Below are positions 53,458 through 62,155 of a DNA stretch of 64,000 nucleotides, in pieces; position 1 is the stretch's first letter, and every line of letters begins with the position of its first letter. The notes beneath the pieces were generated by a model. That model was not told where the DNA came from and did no database searches. It worked only from the letters and a program-made list of their open reading frames with translations. The stretch comes from Amycolatopsis sp. MtRt-6 (GTDB lineage Bacteria > Actinomycetota > Actinomycetes > Mycobacteriales > Pseudonocardiaceae), in NCBI RefSeq assembly GCF_017308975.1, contig NZ_JADWPD010000008.1, forward strand, positions 239,148-303,147, written 5' to 3'. The position numbers were made by a program, and so were the translations under genes.

Positions 53458-54453
53458 TCACGACACGGAAACGCGCAATCCCGCGAGTTCGGCCAGCGCG
53501 GCGAAGGAATCGAACCGCGCGGATTGGTCATAGGCCGCCGTCGTGGCGAGGATTTCGCCGGCGCCCGTGAGCGTGACCAACCGCCCGAGCCGGTCCGTCA
53601 CCTCGGCCGGCGTCCCGGAGATCTGACCGTCCAAAGTCTCCTCGAGCCGCCTGCGCTCGCGGTCGGTCATCGGGGCCGCGAGGATTTCGCCCGGTGGGGC
53701 CAGGGGCGGGAAGACGCCGTGGGAGCGCGAGTACACCGTCGCCCAGGCCTCCGAGACCAGCAGGCGCCGCGCGTCCGCCGCCGAGTCCGCCACCGCGATC
53801 GCCGTCGACACCACCACGTACGGCTCGCGCGCCCACGCGGACGGCCGGAAGCCGTCCCGGTAGCGCGTCACGGCTTCGGCCAGGGCAGCTTCGCCGCGGA
53901 CCGGGGCGATCACCAGCGGCAGCCCGAGTTCCGCGGCGAGGTCCGCGCCGGAGCCGGTGGCCAGCAGGAACGGCGGCACGCGCAGGCCCTCGGCGGGGTA
54001 GGCGTGCACGCCCGGGTAAGCGTGTTCCCCGGTGAAGAACCCGAGCAGTTCGCGCACCTGCGCGCCGAAGTCGTCGGCGGCCTCCTTGCCGTGCCCCAGC
54101 GCCGATCGGACGCCGCCGGTGAAGCCGACCGAGCGGCCGAGGCCCATGTCGATGCGCCCGGGGTGAAGCGCTTCCAGGACGCCGAACTGCTCGGCCACGA
54201 CCAGCGGCCGGTGGTTCGGCAGCATCACGCCCCCGGTGCCGACGCGGATGCGCGACGTCGCGCTCGCGACGGCGGCGGCCAGCACGGTCGGCGCGGACCC
54301 GGCGACCCCGGGCACGCTGTGGTGTTCGGACACCCAGAACCGGTGGTAGCCCAGCCGTTCGGCACCGGCGGCGAAGGCGACGGTGTCCCGCAGCGCCTGC
54401 GCGGGCCCGCGGTCCCGCCGCACGGGCGAGCGGTCGAGCACGGAGAACCTCAC
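53458..54453 (-). CDS. LLM class flavin-dependent oxidoreductase
   Basis: A 331-residue luciferase-like protein of the FMN type (MsnO8/YhbW-like): RFSVLDRSPVRRDRG, RLGYHRFWVSEHHSVPGVAGSAP (in part), RVGTGGVMLPNHRPLVVAEQFG and RIDMGLGRSVGFTGG. It probably uses FMNH2 or a similar flavin, unlike the F420-type LLM at 28 kb. The GTG start at 54453 and a stop at 53458 bound it. It is convergent with the TmrB-like gene. Confidence 0.9.
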   Translation of the reverse strand: MRFSVLDRSPVRRDRGPAQALRDTVAFAAGAERLGYHRFWVSEHHSVPGVAGSAPTVLAAAVASATSRIRVGTGGVMLPNHRPLVVAEQFGVLEALHPGRIDMGLGRSVGFTGGVRSALGHGKEAADDFGAQVRELLGFFTGEHAYPGVHAYPAEGLRVPPFLLATGSGADLAAELGLPLVIAPVRGEAALAEAVTRYRDGFRPSAWAREPYVVVSTAIAVADSAADARRLLVSEAWATVYSRSHGVFPPLAPPGEILAAPMTDRERRRLEETLDGQISGTPAEVTDRLGRLVTLTGAGEILATTAAYDQSARFDSFAALAELAGLRVSVS

Positions 54454-54489
54454 ACCGGGTGCAACGCCCGGCGTCGGACGGGATTCCCG

Positions 54490-54882
54490 TCAGGGCCGCC
54501 AGCGCTCGCTGTACTCCGGGTGGTCGGCGTAGGGCAGGGCCAGCAGGCGCAGCGTGAGGCACCAGTTGGAGCCGGCCTCGTCGGCGGGCACGTGGCAGGT
54601 CTCACACCAGTATTCGCTGCCGTAGAGCGGAAACCCGGGCACCTTCTCCGAGACGGTGGTGCGGTGGGCGAGCAGGATCCGCCGGGTCGCCTCGATCTCG
54701 TTGATCATCTGGTTGACCACGTCGAGCTCGAGATCGGTGAGCCCGCGGATCTTCTGCTCCACGGCGACCTTCGTCTCGCCGCGGTTCATGACCTCGCCGG
54801 CCTTCGCCTTGTTGACGGCCTGCATGATCAACGCCTGCCGCGCGCCCACGCGCGCCGCGAGGAAAGCGATCAGGTCGTCCAC
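54490..54882 (-). CDS. DUF6221-like protein
   Basis: A 130-residue protein. The N-terminal half is helical and charged (MDDLIAFLAARVGARQALIM; LELDVVNQMINEIEATRRILLAHR); the C-terminal half has a CETCHVP pair of cysteines and ends HPEYSERWRP. The ending and the helix pattern match the actinobacterial DUF6221 family, which is uncharacterised and often linked to mobile or phage DNA. Two cysteines could bind metal. It is divergent from the next gene. Confidence 0.65.
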   Translation of the reverse strand: MDDLIAFLAARVGARQALIMQAVNKAKAGEVMNRGETKVAVEQKIRGLTDLELDVVNQMINEIEATRRILLAHRTTVSEKVPGFPLYGSEYWCETCHVPADEAGSNWCLTLRLLALPYADHPEYSERWRP

Positions 54883-55221
54883 GAACGGCCTCCTTCCTCG
54901 AACCCGCTCCCCGATGGCCCCGGGGAGTCGTCGATCCGGGACCGCACGTTACGCCGTCGCGGACCAAGATCGTGACATCGAGATCGGCCGTGCAACATTT
55001 GTGACCCGAAAGGCGACAGCGGGCGCTTGCGTGATCACTCCGTGTTCGGATTGGTTCTTTTGGCGGCAGGAAATCCCCAGCGTGGTCGCCCATTCGGTGA
55101 TGGCCGCCACGGCTGTGGGCATGGTTACAACTCGGGGCGGATGAAGGCCGATCCAGCGCGGCTCCGTAACACCAGGCTCTGCCTTCGCGTCTGTCCCCAG
55201 CACAGAGTCACGGAGGTGATC
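54883..55221. other. 339-bp divergent intergenic region
   Basis: This lies between the DUF6221-like gene and a divergent membrane-anchored protein gene. I see no ORF with coding character and no recognisable riboswitch. The stretch 55118-55190 contains GTTACAACTC and GTAACACCAG, a weak inverted relation, and a GGAGGTGATC ribosome site ends it at 55212-55221. The base composition is locally less GC-rich around 54990-55080. Confidence 0.5.
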
Positions 55222-55845
55222 ATGTCCGTTCCGGCCTCACCCAGTCCGCAGGTGCCGTACTTCCCACCGCCCGCGCAGGCGCCGAAGCGCAGGAAATGGC
55301 CGTGGGCGCTCGGCGTACTCGTCGTGGTGCCCGCACTGGCGGCCGGCGTCGTACTGGCGATCGCGTTCGGCAAGGTCACCGCCAGTCCGTGCCTGGACAA
55401 GTCCCAGCACGCCCCGTGCGCCGGGCCCGGCGGAACATGGATCTCCGCCGACGGTGTCGCCCGGCCGCGTGACGCCGCCGCGCCCGCCACCACCAGCCCG
55501 TCGATTCCCGCTTTCGCCGCCCCGACCACCACCGAGCCGGCACTCCCCGAGCCCACGGCGAAGGACTACTCGGTCGACTTGGCCGTCCAGTCCAAGCAGT
55601 GTTTCGGTTCGGCAGGATGCAACGTGGTCGTCGAGCCGAAACTCAGTTTCCTCGGCGCGAGCACCCTGCTCTGGGAGTGCGACATCACCTACAGCATCTC
55701 GGGGGACGCGTCCGGTGAGCTGATCGAAACCGCCTACGCCCAGGGCGGCACCTCCTACCGCGTCGACCGCACGAGCATGAGCACCAAAACAAGCAAGGTC
55801 GTCCCGAAGGCGACCGTGACGGCGGTCAGCTGCCGCAAGCCGTGA
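55222..55845 (+). CDS. Membrane-anchored extracytoplasmic protein of unknown function
   Basis: A 207-residue protein. A proline-rich cytoplasmic head (1-22) precedes one helix (WPWALGVLVVVPALAAGVVL), then a Pro/Thr-rich linker (about 75-110) and a folded C-terminal domain of about 90 residues with three cysteines after the linker (QCFGSAGC, WEC) and CRKP at the end. GGAGG lies 7 nt before ATG 55222. I do not recognise a family. It is convergent with the PolD gene. Confidence 0.8.
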   Translation: MSVPASPSPQVPYFPPPAQAPKRRKWPWALGVLVVVPALAAGVVLAIAFGKVTASPCLDKSQHAPCAGPGGTWISADGVARPRDAAAPATTSPSIPAFAAPTTTEPALPEPTAKDYSVDLAVQSKQCFGSAGCNVVVEPKLSFLGASTLLWECDITYSISGDASGELIETAYAQGGTSYRVDRTSMSTKTSKVVPKATVTAVSCRKP

Positions 55846-55848
55846 GGG

Positions 55849-56865
55849 TCACTCGGGACGCGCCTTGCTCGGCTGCACCCGCTTCGGCTCCCCCGGCATC
55901 TTCGGATAATCCGGCGGGTACGGCAGCTCCCCCAGCCCGTGGTCCCGCAGGTCCCGCTCGTACCACTCCAATGCCGTCTCCAGCCCGAACGGTTCTGCGT
56001 CCATCGGCTCGTGCAGGTCGCCGTACTTCGCCAGGAACCCCGGGATCGTCAGCACGTCGAAGTCGTCCGCGTCCACCTCGCCCAGCAGATCCCACGTCAG
56101 CGGTGTCGACACCGTCGCGCGCGGGGTGCCGCGGACCGACCAGGCCGACGCCACCGTGCGGTCGCGGGCCGCCTGGTTGTAGTCCAGGAACACCCGGCCG
56201 CCGCGCTCCTCCTTCCACCACGCGATCGTCGCCTTGTCCGGGATCCGGCGCTCCACCTCGCGGCCCAGCGCGATCACCGCGTGGCGGACCGCCACGAAGT
56301 CCCACTCCGGCCGGATCCGGACCAGCACGTGCACCCCGCGGCCGCCCGACGTCTTCGGCCAGCCCGTCAGGCCCGCGTCCGCCAGCACCGCGCGGACCAC
56401 CTGGGCCACCTCGACCGCGTCCGCGAAGCCGGCGCGGTCCGGCGGGTCGACGTCGATGCGGAGCTCGTCCGGGTGATCGACGTCCGCACTTCGCACCGGC
56501 CAGGGGTGGAAGTCGAACGTGCCCAGGTTGGCCGCCCACGCGAACACCGCCGGCTCGGTCGGGCACACCTCGGCGGCTTTACGGCCCGAAGGGAACGTGA
56601 TTTCGGCGGTCGAAACCCACGACGGCGCGCCCTTCGGCACGCGCTTGGCGTAGAACCAGTCCCCCTCGACGCCGTCGACGTAGCGCTTCAGCGTCGTCGG
56701 GCGCTCGCCGATCGCGCGCAGCAGCGGCCCGCCGGCCGTGATGTAGTGCTCCACCACCTGCCGCTTCGTGATGCCGCGCTGGGGGAAGTACACCTTGTCC
56801 GGGCTCGTGACGCGGACCGTGCGCCCGCCCACCTCGTACTCCACCGGGTCTCCGTGCTTGGGCAT
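55849..56865 (-). CDS. LigD-type polymerase/primase (PolD)
   Basis: A 338-residue stand-alone archaeo-eukaryotic primase domain related to the polymerase part of LigD and to mycobacterial PolD1/PolD2. It has the metal motif DELRIDVDPPDRAGF, TSGGRGVHVLVRI and RTVASAWSVRGTPRATVSTPLTW. It fills gaps with ribonucleotides or deoxynucleotides during end joining or base excision. In M. tuberculosis the polD1 gene neighbours ligC; here they are 12 kb apart. No Ku is in the window. Confidence 0.92.
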   Translation of the reverse strand: MPKHGDPVEYEVGGRTVRVTSPDKVYFPQRGITKRQVVEHYITAGGPLLRAIGERPTTLKRYVDGVEGDWFYAKRVPKGAPSWVSTAEITFPSGRKAAEVCPTEPAVFAWAANLGTFDFHPWPVRSADVDHPDELRIDVDPPDRAGFADAVEVAQVVRAVLADAGLTGWPKTSGGRGVHVLVRIRPEWDFVAVRHAVIALGREVERRIPDKATIAWWKEERGGRVFLDYNQAARDRTVASAWSVRGTPRATVSTPLTWDLLGEVDADDFDVLTIPGFLAKYGDLHEPMDAEPFGLETALEWYERDLRDHGLGELPYPPDYPKMPGEPKRVQPSKARPE

Positions 56866-56932
56866 GCGACCACGCTAGCGGTGAGCGCGCCTGCGCGACG
56901 TCCGCGAGAAAGCCGCCGGTAGGCTCGATCGG

Positions 56933-57595
56933 GTGTCCGGCCGCACCAAGCTGATCGTCGCGCTCGCCGTGCTCGCCGTCTTCGCGGCGGCCGCGGTGCT
57001 GCTGCCGATCCCCGGTCCGGCCGAGCTGCGGGCCTGGGCCACCGCCACCGGTCCGGCCACCCCGCTCGTGCTGCTCGCCGCCTACTCGCTGCTCACCGTC
57101 GCGCCCATCCCGCGGACGGTGTTCAACCTCGCCGCCGGCCTGCTCGTCGGCACCGCGGCGGGGATCGCGATCGGCCTGGTCGCCACCACCATCGCGGCGA
57201 GCCTCTCCTTCGGGCTCGCCCGGCTGCTCGGCCGCGACCTGGTCACCCGGCACCTGCACCGCTCGGCCGTCAAGACGGTCAACGACCGCCTCTCCGACGG
57301 CGGCGTCCTCGCCATCACGTCGCTGCGGCTGATCCCGGTCGTGCCGTTCGCCCCCTTCAGCTACCTCTGCGGGGTGTCCTCGGTGCGGCTCGGTCCGTAC
57401 CTCACCGGTACGCTGCTCGGGAGCGTGCCCGGCACGGTCGCCGTGGTCGTCCTCGGCGACGCCCTGACCGGCGACACGCCGCCCGCGCTGCTCGCCTGCT
57501 ACGGCGTGTTCGCGCTGGCCGGGGCGATCGGGCTGGTCAAGGTGTTCAAGAAGCGGGCACCGGCCGAACCGCGGCCCGCCGGACCGGCTGGCTGA
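56933..57595 (+). CDS. TVP38/TMEM64 (VTT-domain) membrane protein
   Basis: A 220-residue inner-membrane protein with about six hydrophobic segments. The VTT/DedA-like core includes PIPRTVFNLAAGLLVGTAAG and RLIPVVPFAPFSYLCGVSSV with the typical R-x-x-P-x-x-P. The family is linked to lipid transport or membrane homeostasis. GTG 56933 is used. It is divergent from polD and followed by the Ser/Thr kinase. Confidence 0.88.
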   Translation: MSGRTKLIVALAVLAVFAAAAVLLPIPGPAELRAWATATGPATPLVLLAAYSLLTVAPIPRTVFNLAAGLLVGTAAGIAIGLVATTIAASLSFGLARLLGRDLVTRHLHRSAVKTVNDRLSDGGVLAITSLRLIPVVPFAPFSYLCGVSSVRLGPYLTGTLLGSVPGTVAVVVLGDALTGDTPPALLACYGVFALAGAIGLVKVFKKRAPAEPRPAGPAG

Positions 57596-57698
57596 CGGGA
57601 AAGGCACCGGGCCGACCGCTACACTCGATCGGGTGCGCGAAGCGGTAACGCGCTGAGCAGGGCCACCACCACCGGGAATTTCGTCAGGAGCAGTCGCC

Positions 57699-59384
57699 AT
57701 CGACACCGGTCAGCTGATCGCGGGGCACTACCGCCTCGTCGAGCACATTGGTAGCGGTGCCATGGGTGTCGTGTGGCGCGCGACCGACGTGCGCCTCGAA
57801 CGCACCGTCGCGATCAAGCAGATCCTCCCGCAGCCGGGTGTCTCCGAGACCGAACGCGACAACATGCGCCAGCGCGCGATGCGCGAGGCGAAGAACGCGG
57901 CCCGGTTCCAGCACCCGAACGCCATCGTCGTGTTCGACATCGCCGAGCACAACGGCGACCCGTGCCTGGTGATGGAGTACCTGAACGGGCCCAGCCTCTC
58001 CACGATCCTCGCCGAGGAGGGCACGCTCCCGCTCGGGCGGGTCGCCCGGATCGGCGAGCAGGTCGCGTCCGCGCTGGTGGCGGCCCACCGCGCGGGGATC
58101 GTGCACCGGGACGTCAAGCCGGGGAACATCCTCATCGACGAGACCGGCACCGCGAAGATCACCGACTTCGGCATCTCCCGCGCGGCCGGCGACATGACGC
58201 TCACGGCGACGGGCCTGATCGGCGGCACCCCCGCCTACCTGGCGCCCGAGCTGGCCCGCGGCGCCGACCCGGTGCCCAGCTCCGACGTCTTCGCCCTCGG
58301 CGCGACCCTCTACCAGGCGATCGAGGGCACCACGCCGTACGGCAACACGACCAACCAGCTCGCGCTGCTCTACGCGGCGGCGAACGGCCAGATCAACCCG
58401 CCGGTGCAGGCGGGCGCGGCCACCGCGCTGCTGATGAGCCTGCTGCGCAGCGAGCCGGGCGAGCGGCCGAGCATGGCCGAGGCCCGCGAACGGCTGGCCG
58501 CGCTGGCCCGCACCGAGCCCGGTGGCATGACGGCGTCACCGCCGCTGCTTTCGGGCGGCGCGGGCCGCAAGCCCGCCGCCCCCGCGGACGGCGGCGAGCG
58601 CCCGCCGTGGCAGCGGACCGCCGAGAAGGCGCCGTCCTCCCCGCCGGTCGGCACGCCGGTGCCGGCGAACAAGCCGGCGAACAAGGCCCCGTCGAACCCG
58701 CCGCGCCCGACGGCGGCGTTCATGCCGATGCGGTCCCCGGCCGCACCGCCGAACACGCCGCCCAGACCGATGCCCGCGGCCGCGCCGACGGCCAGGGCTC
58801 CCCAGTACTCGTCGAACACGAGCAAGCCGGACACCAAGCGCAAGTACGCGATGTTCGCCGGAGCAGGTGCGGCGGTCGTGGTGGTCGCGGTGATCGTGTT
58901 CCTGGTCCTGAACTCGGGCAACGGCGGTTCCGGCGGCAACCAGGCCGGCCAGTCGCCGAGCAACCAGCCGACCACGGGCCACAGTTCGAAGACCACCGGT
59001 CCGAGCGACGACGCGCCGGCTTCCTCCGCCAAGCTCGGCCAGACGCCCTCCGAAGGCAAGATCACGGACTACGGTTCCGCGGGCCGGCTGCTCACCGACA
59101 GCTATTACCCGAACCCCGCCGCCGGCTGGAATCTCCTCACGCCCGCCGCTCAGGCGGTCTACGGCTCACAGCAGGCCTACCAGGCCTACTGGGCCGAGCA
59201 GGCAGGCAACATCAAGGGCTATCGGAAAGCCCAGGCGGACGGAGGCAGCGGAGCCGATGGTTCGCTGAACCTCTCGATGGAAATCAACGGCGTCCGCCGG
59301 CCGTACCACATCGTGCTGGTCGGCGGGCAGCTGCTGATCGACAGCAACACGAAACTCGACGCGAACCCGAACACCGGACTCTGA
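57699..59384 (+). CDS. Ser/Thr protein kinase with PASTA-less extracellular domain, probable ATC start
   Basis: A 561-residue receptor-type kinase. The P-loop is HIGSGAMGVVW, the lysine AIKQI, the catalytic loop HRDVKPGN, then DFGISR and TPAYLAPE. A Pro/Ala-rich juxtamembrane region (about 255-380) precedes one helix (FAGAGAAVVVVAVIVFLVLN) and an extracellular domain of about 160 residues. No ATG, GTG or TTG lies in frame between the upstream stop (57654) and ATG 57762, which would cut the P-loop. ATC 57699 sits 8 nt from CAGGAG and gives the usual DTGQLIAGHYRL lead. Confidence 0.8.
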   Translation: MDTGQLIAGHYRLVEHIGSGAMGVVWRATDVRLERTVAIKQILPQPGVSETERDNMRQRAMREAKNAARFQHPNAIVVFDIAEHNGDPCLVMEYLNGPSLSTILAEEGTLPLGRVARIGEQVASALVAAHRAGIVHRDVKPGNILIDETGTAKITDFGISRAAGDMTLTATGLIGGTPAYLAPELARGADPVPSSDVFALGATLYQAIEGTTPYGNTTNQLALLYAAANGQINPPVQAGAATALLMSLLRSEPGERPSMAEARERLAALARTEPGGMTASPPLLSGGAGRKPAAPADGGERPPWQRTAEKAPSSPPVGTPVPANKPANKAPSNPPRPTAAFMPMRSPAAPPNTPPRPMPAAAPTARAPQYSSNTSKPDTKRKYAMFAGAGAAVVVVAVIVFLVLNSGNGGSGGNQAGQSPSNQPTTGHSSKTTGPSDDAPASSAKLGQTPSEGKITDYGSAGRLLTDSYYPNPAAGWNLLTPAAQAVYGSQQAYQAYWAEQAGNIKGYRKAQADGGSGADGSLNLSMEINGVRRPYHIVLVGGQLLIDSNTKLDANPNTGL

Positions 59385-59437
59385 GACGTAACGCGCGTCC
59401 GGTGGGCTGAGCGGCCCGGATGGCTTACCGTGGTGGC

Positions 59438-59743
59438 ATGGCCGATGACGGAGCTTCGCTGCCGGGCCAGAATCCTCGCTTCCACGAGGACCTGGTCGGC
59501 CTGGACCCGTACGATCCGGAGGCGCGCGCGTTCGCCGAGCACCTCGACCGCATCGAGCGGTGCGGCCCCAACTTCACCATCGAAGCCGCCCTTGACGGCG
59601 TCGCCGACTTCGCCGACTCCAGCAACCGGCTCGGCGGGCTGCGCTACTGGGTTTCGGCCCTGATCGTGGTCCTCATCGTGCTCGGCGTGATCGTGACCGC
59701 ATGGGACATCGTGGTGCACGCCCTCGCCTGGCTCGCGGCGTAA
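59438..59743 (+). CDS. Small tail-anchored membrane protein
   Basis: A 101-residue protein with an acidic soluble head (MADDGASLPGQNPRFHEDLVG; FAEHLDRIERCG) and one C-terminal helix (WVSALIVVLIVLGVIVTAWD) ending the chain. I do not recognise a family. ATG 59438 is preferred over ATG 59420. It ends 19 bp before the msrB start and is probably transcribed with it. Confidence 0.72.
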   Translation: MADDGASLPGQNPRFHEDLVGLDPYDPEARAFAEHLDRIERCGPNFTIEAALDGVADFADSSNRLGGLRYWVSALIVVLIVLGVIVTAWDIVVHALAWLAA

Positions 59744-59762
59744 CGTGGAACGGGTGAAAGGT

Positions 59763-60185
59763 ATGAAACCCGTTGTCGGCGCGACCCCGCGCGTCGTGAA
59801 GTCCGAGCAGGAATGGCGGGCGCAGCTCAGCCCCGACGAATACGCCGTGCTCCGCCAGGCGGGGACCGAACGGCCGTTCACCGGTGAGTACACCGACACG
59901 AAGACCACCGGCGTCTACGAGTGCCGCGCCTGCGGTGCCGAGCTGTTCCGCAGCGACACGAAGTTCGACAGCCACTGCGGCTGGCCGTCGTTCTACGACC
60001 CGGCCGACTCCGACGCCGTGCTGCTGCGCGAAGACCGCACCATGGGCATGAAGCGGATCGAGGTGCTCTGCGGCTCCTGCCACAGCCACCTCGGGCACGT
60101 CTTCGAGGGCGAGGGCTACCCCACCCCGACCGACCAGCGGTACTGCATCAACTCGATCTCGCTGAAACTGGTACCAGAGTCCTAA
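59763..60185 (+). CDS. msrB: Peptide-methionine (R)-S-oxide reductase
   Basis: A 140-residue MsrB. Zinc is bound by two CxxC pairs (CRAC and CGSC), and the catalytic Cys is in DQRYCINSISL. Conserved HCGWPSFYDP and HLGHVFEGEG form the active site. It reduces methionine-R-sulfoxide using thioredoxin. In-frame GTG codons at 59745 and 59754 are possible starts; ATG 59763 is used since GGAACGG lies about 9 nt upstream. It sits just upstream of the Cys-tail cassette. Confidence 0.95.
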   Translation: MKPVVGATPRVVKSEQEWRAQLSPDEYAVLRQAGTERPFTGEYTDTKTTGVYECRACGAELFRSDTKFDSHCGWPSFYDPADSDAVLLREDRTMGMKRIEVLCGSCHSHLGHVFEGEGYPTPTDQRYCINSISLKLVPES

Positions 60186-60259
60186 ATCCTCCTTAAGGGA
60201 GCAACCCACCGCCCTTCCTCGAACGTAGTCTCCGCACACGGACGAGGGAGGGCGGACTC

Positions 60260-61183
60260 ATGACCGATACCTGGGGTATTCCCGGACCGGTGTTCGCGGG
60301 GCTCTACCTGGGGTTGCTGGTGCTGCCGGCGCTGGCCGCCGCGCTGCGGCTCGGCGCCCTGCGGCGCGGCCGGGGCGGGGGCGTGCCGGAGAAGGCCGAG
60401 GAGCTCGCGCTGCTCACCGGCGGTCGCGTGCGGGCCGGCGAGTTCGTCGTCGCCCGGCTGCTGGAGCGCCAGATCATCCGGCTGGACGGCACCGGCCGGG
60501 TGCACCGCGTCCGGGGCTCGGCGCCGGACGACCTGGGCCGGGCCGCGCTCGTCCGGATCGGCAAGACCGGGACCGCCGTCGACCTGGTGCGCCGCGAGGT
60601 GCGGCACCACCCGGCGATGACCGCCCTGGAGGACGGGCTGATCGCGCGCGGCCTGCTCGTCGACACCCGGAAAGTCCGCCTGACCTGGGTGGGCACCGCC
60701 GTCGCGTACTGGGCGCTGATCGTTTTCGGGATGGTCCGGCTGATCGCCGGCAGCTCCACCGGGCACCCGATCGGCTACCTGCTGGGCCTGCTGGCGCTCG
60801 GCACGGCCGCCGCCGTCTTCGTGACGATCCGCGCCCGGCGCACCCCGGAGGTCAGGGCCACCGCCGCCGGTCGGGCCGCGGCGGCCGACGCCGAGCGCGC
60901 CGGTGTGCTGACGGCCGGCCCGGCGGGCGCCGTCGCGGCCGGCGGCTTCGGCAGCCACCCCGACAAGGACGTCCGGCTGGCGATCAGCCGTACCGCGCGG
61001 CGGGTGGTCCACCGGCCGCGCGCCCGCCGGGTAGGCGCGGGCGGCGGCACGGCCGTCGGCTACTACGGCGGCAGCGGGGGCGGCGCAAGCTGCGGCGGCG
61101 GTGGCGGGAGCAGCTGCGGCGGCGGTGGCGGGAGCAGCTGCGGCGGCGGTGGCGGAGGTGGCGGCGGGGGCTGCGGCGGTTGA
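60260..61183 (+). CDS. TIGR04222-type membrane protein with Cys/Gly tail, first copy
   Basis: A 307-residue membrane protein. A first helix (about 10-30), a soluble winged-helix-like middle (45-145) and two further helices (about 148-195) precede a basic segment and a 45-residue Gly-rich tail. It has exactly four cysteines, at 278, 286, 294 and 305, all in the tail (ASCGGGG and similar). The tail comes from a 24-bp DNA repeat. It is the first gene of a cassette with a paralog and a DUF692 enzyme, which probably modifies the tail cysteines. Family naming is from memory. Confidence 0.82.
   Translation: MTDTWGIPGPVFAGLYLGLLVLPALAAALRLGALRRGRGGGVPEKAEELALLTGGRVRAGEFVVARLLERQIIRLDGTGRVHRVRGSAPDDLGRAALVRIGKTGTAVDLVRREVRHHPAMTALEDGLIARGLLVDTRKVRLTWVGTAVAYWALIVFGMVRLIAGSSTGHPIGYLLGLLALGTAAAVFVTIRARRTPEVRATAAGRAAAADAERAGVLTAGPAGAVAAGGFGSHPDKDVRLAISRTARRVVHRPRARRVGAGGGTAVGYYGGSGGGASCGGGGGSSCGGGGGSSCGGGGGGGGGGCGG
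61088..61156 (+). repeat. 24-bp tandem repeat coding the SCGGGGGS tail
   Basis: Units start at 61088, 61112 and 61136 with exact 24-bp spacing; each codes S-C-G-G-G-G-G-S. The first two are identical at the DNA level, and the third diverges after 20 bases. This implies recent duplication by slippage or unequal crossing-over. Confidence 0.9.
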
Positions 61184-61249
61184 AACGCCGACGCGAACGC
61201 GCGCGTCTCACAGCTACGGTAGCCGCGACACACTGAGGGGAGACGGGCG

Positions 61250-62155
61250 ATGGCCGACCCGTGGGGCATCTCCGGACCGGATTTCGTGGTCCTCTACATC
61301 GCGCTGCTCGGCGCGGCCCTGCTGGTCAGGGTCATCGTGTCCGGCGTCGTGACCCGCCGGGCGATGCGGGTGGGCGCCGCGTCGCCCGGTCCGCCGCCGA
61401 CCGTCTACCAGCTCGCCTTCCTCGCCGGCGGCCCCGACCGGGCCGTCGACGCGGCGATCGCGGCCCTGGTCGAGCGGGGGCAGCTGCGCGTCAACAGCTA
61501 CCAGCAGGTCAGCCAGGCCGGGACGCGGCCGGCCGAGCCGCTGGAGCGGGCGGTCTTCGAGGCGGCCCGGCTGAAGACGACGGCGACGCTGCGGGCGATC
61601 GGCCGCCGGTCGGCGGCGATGCGAGCCCTGGAGGAGGGCCTCGACCGGCGCGGGCTGCTGGTGTCGGCCGCGGCGAAGCGGCAGGCGCGGACGTTCGGGC
61701 TGCTCCTGCAGCTGGGCGTGCTGGCGTTCGGCGTGGTCCGGCTGGTCAACGGCATCGCACTCGGCCGCCCGGTCGGGATCCTGGTGTTCCTGGTCCTGGT
61801 CGCGGCGGTGCTGGCGGTCGTGGCGGCGGTCCGCCGGGCGAAGACGGGGGCCCGCCAGCCGTCGGCCGCGGGGTACCGCGTGCTCGGCCAGGTCCGCGCC
61901 GCGGCGAGCGGGCCGGTGCCGGCCGGCATGCTCGCGGGCGGCGTGCTGCTCGGCGGGGCCGCGGCCGCGGTCGCGCTGGGCGGCTGGGCGATGTACCCGG
62001 ACGAGGAGCTGAGCGCGGCGCTGGCCCCGCCGATGACGTCGTCCGGCGGCGGCTCGTCCGGCGCTTCCGGGTCTTCCTGCAGCAGCGGGTCGTCGTGCGG
62101 CAGCGGGTCGTCGGGTGGTTCGTCGTGCGGCGGTGGCGGGGGTTGCGGTGGGTGA
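61250..62155 (+). CDS. TIGR04222-type membrane protein with Cys/Ser/Gly tail, second copy
   Basis: A 301-residue paralog of the preceding protein: same start MADPWGISGPDFVVLY, soluble middle and two helices (about 145-190). Its tail is Ser/Gly-rich rather than pure Gly. It too has exactly four cysteines, all in the tail (277, 283, 293, 299), ending CGGGGGCGG. The two tails share almost no DNA identity, so the four-Cys design is conserved by selection. It overlaps the DUF692 gene by 8 bp. Confidence 0.82.
   Translation: MADPWGISGPDFVVLYIALLGAALLVRVIVSGVVTRRAMRVGAASPGPPPTVYQLAFLAGGPDRAVDAAIAALVERGQLRVNSYQQVSQAGTRPAEPLERAVFEAARLKTTATLRAIGRRSAAMRALEEGLDRRGLLVSAAAKRQARTFGLLLQLGVLAFGVVRLVNGIALGRPVGILVFLVLVAAVLAVVAAVRRAKTGARQPSAAGYRVLGQVRAAASGPVPAGMLAGGVLLGGAAAAVALGGWAMYPDEELSAALAPPMTSSGGGSSGASGSSCSSGSSCGSGSSGGSSCGGGGGCGG

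Noticed and set aside
55118..55221. Riboswitch upstream of the membrane-anchored protein
   Set aside because: Only a weak GTTAC/GTAAC relation was seen and no known riboswitch consensus matched.
57762..59384. Ser/Thr kinase starting at ATG 57762
   Set aside because: It would remove half of the glycine-rich ATP loop; the in-frame upstream codons clearly encode the missing part.
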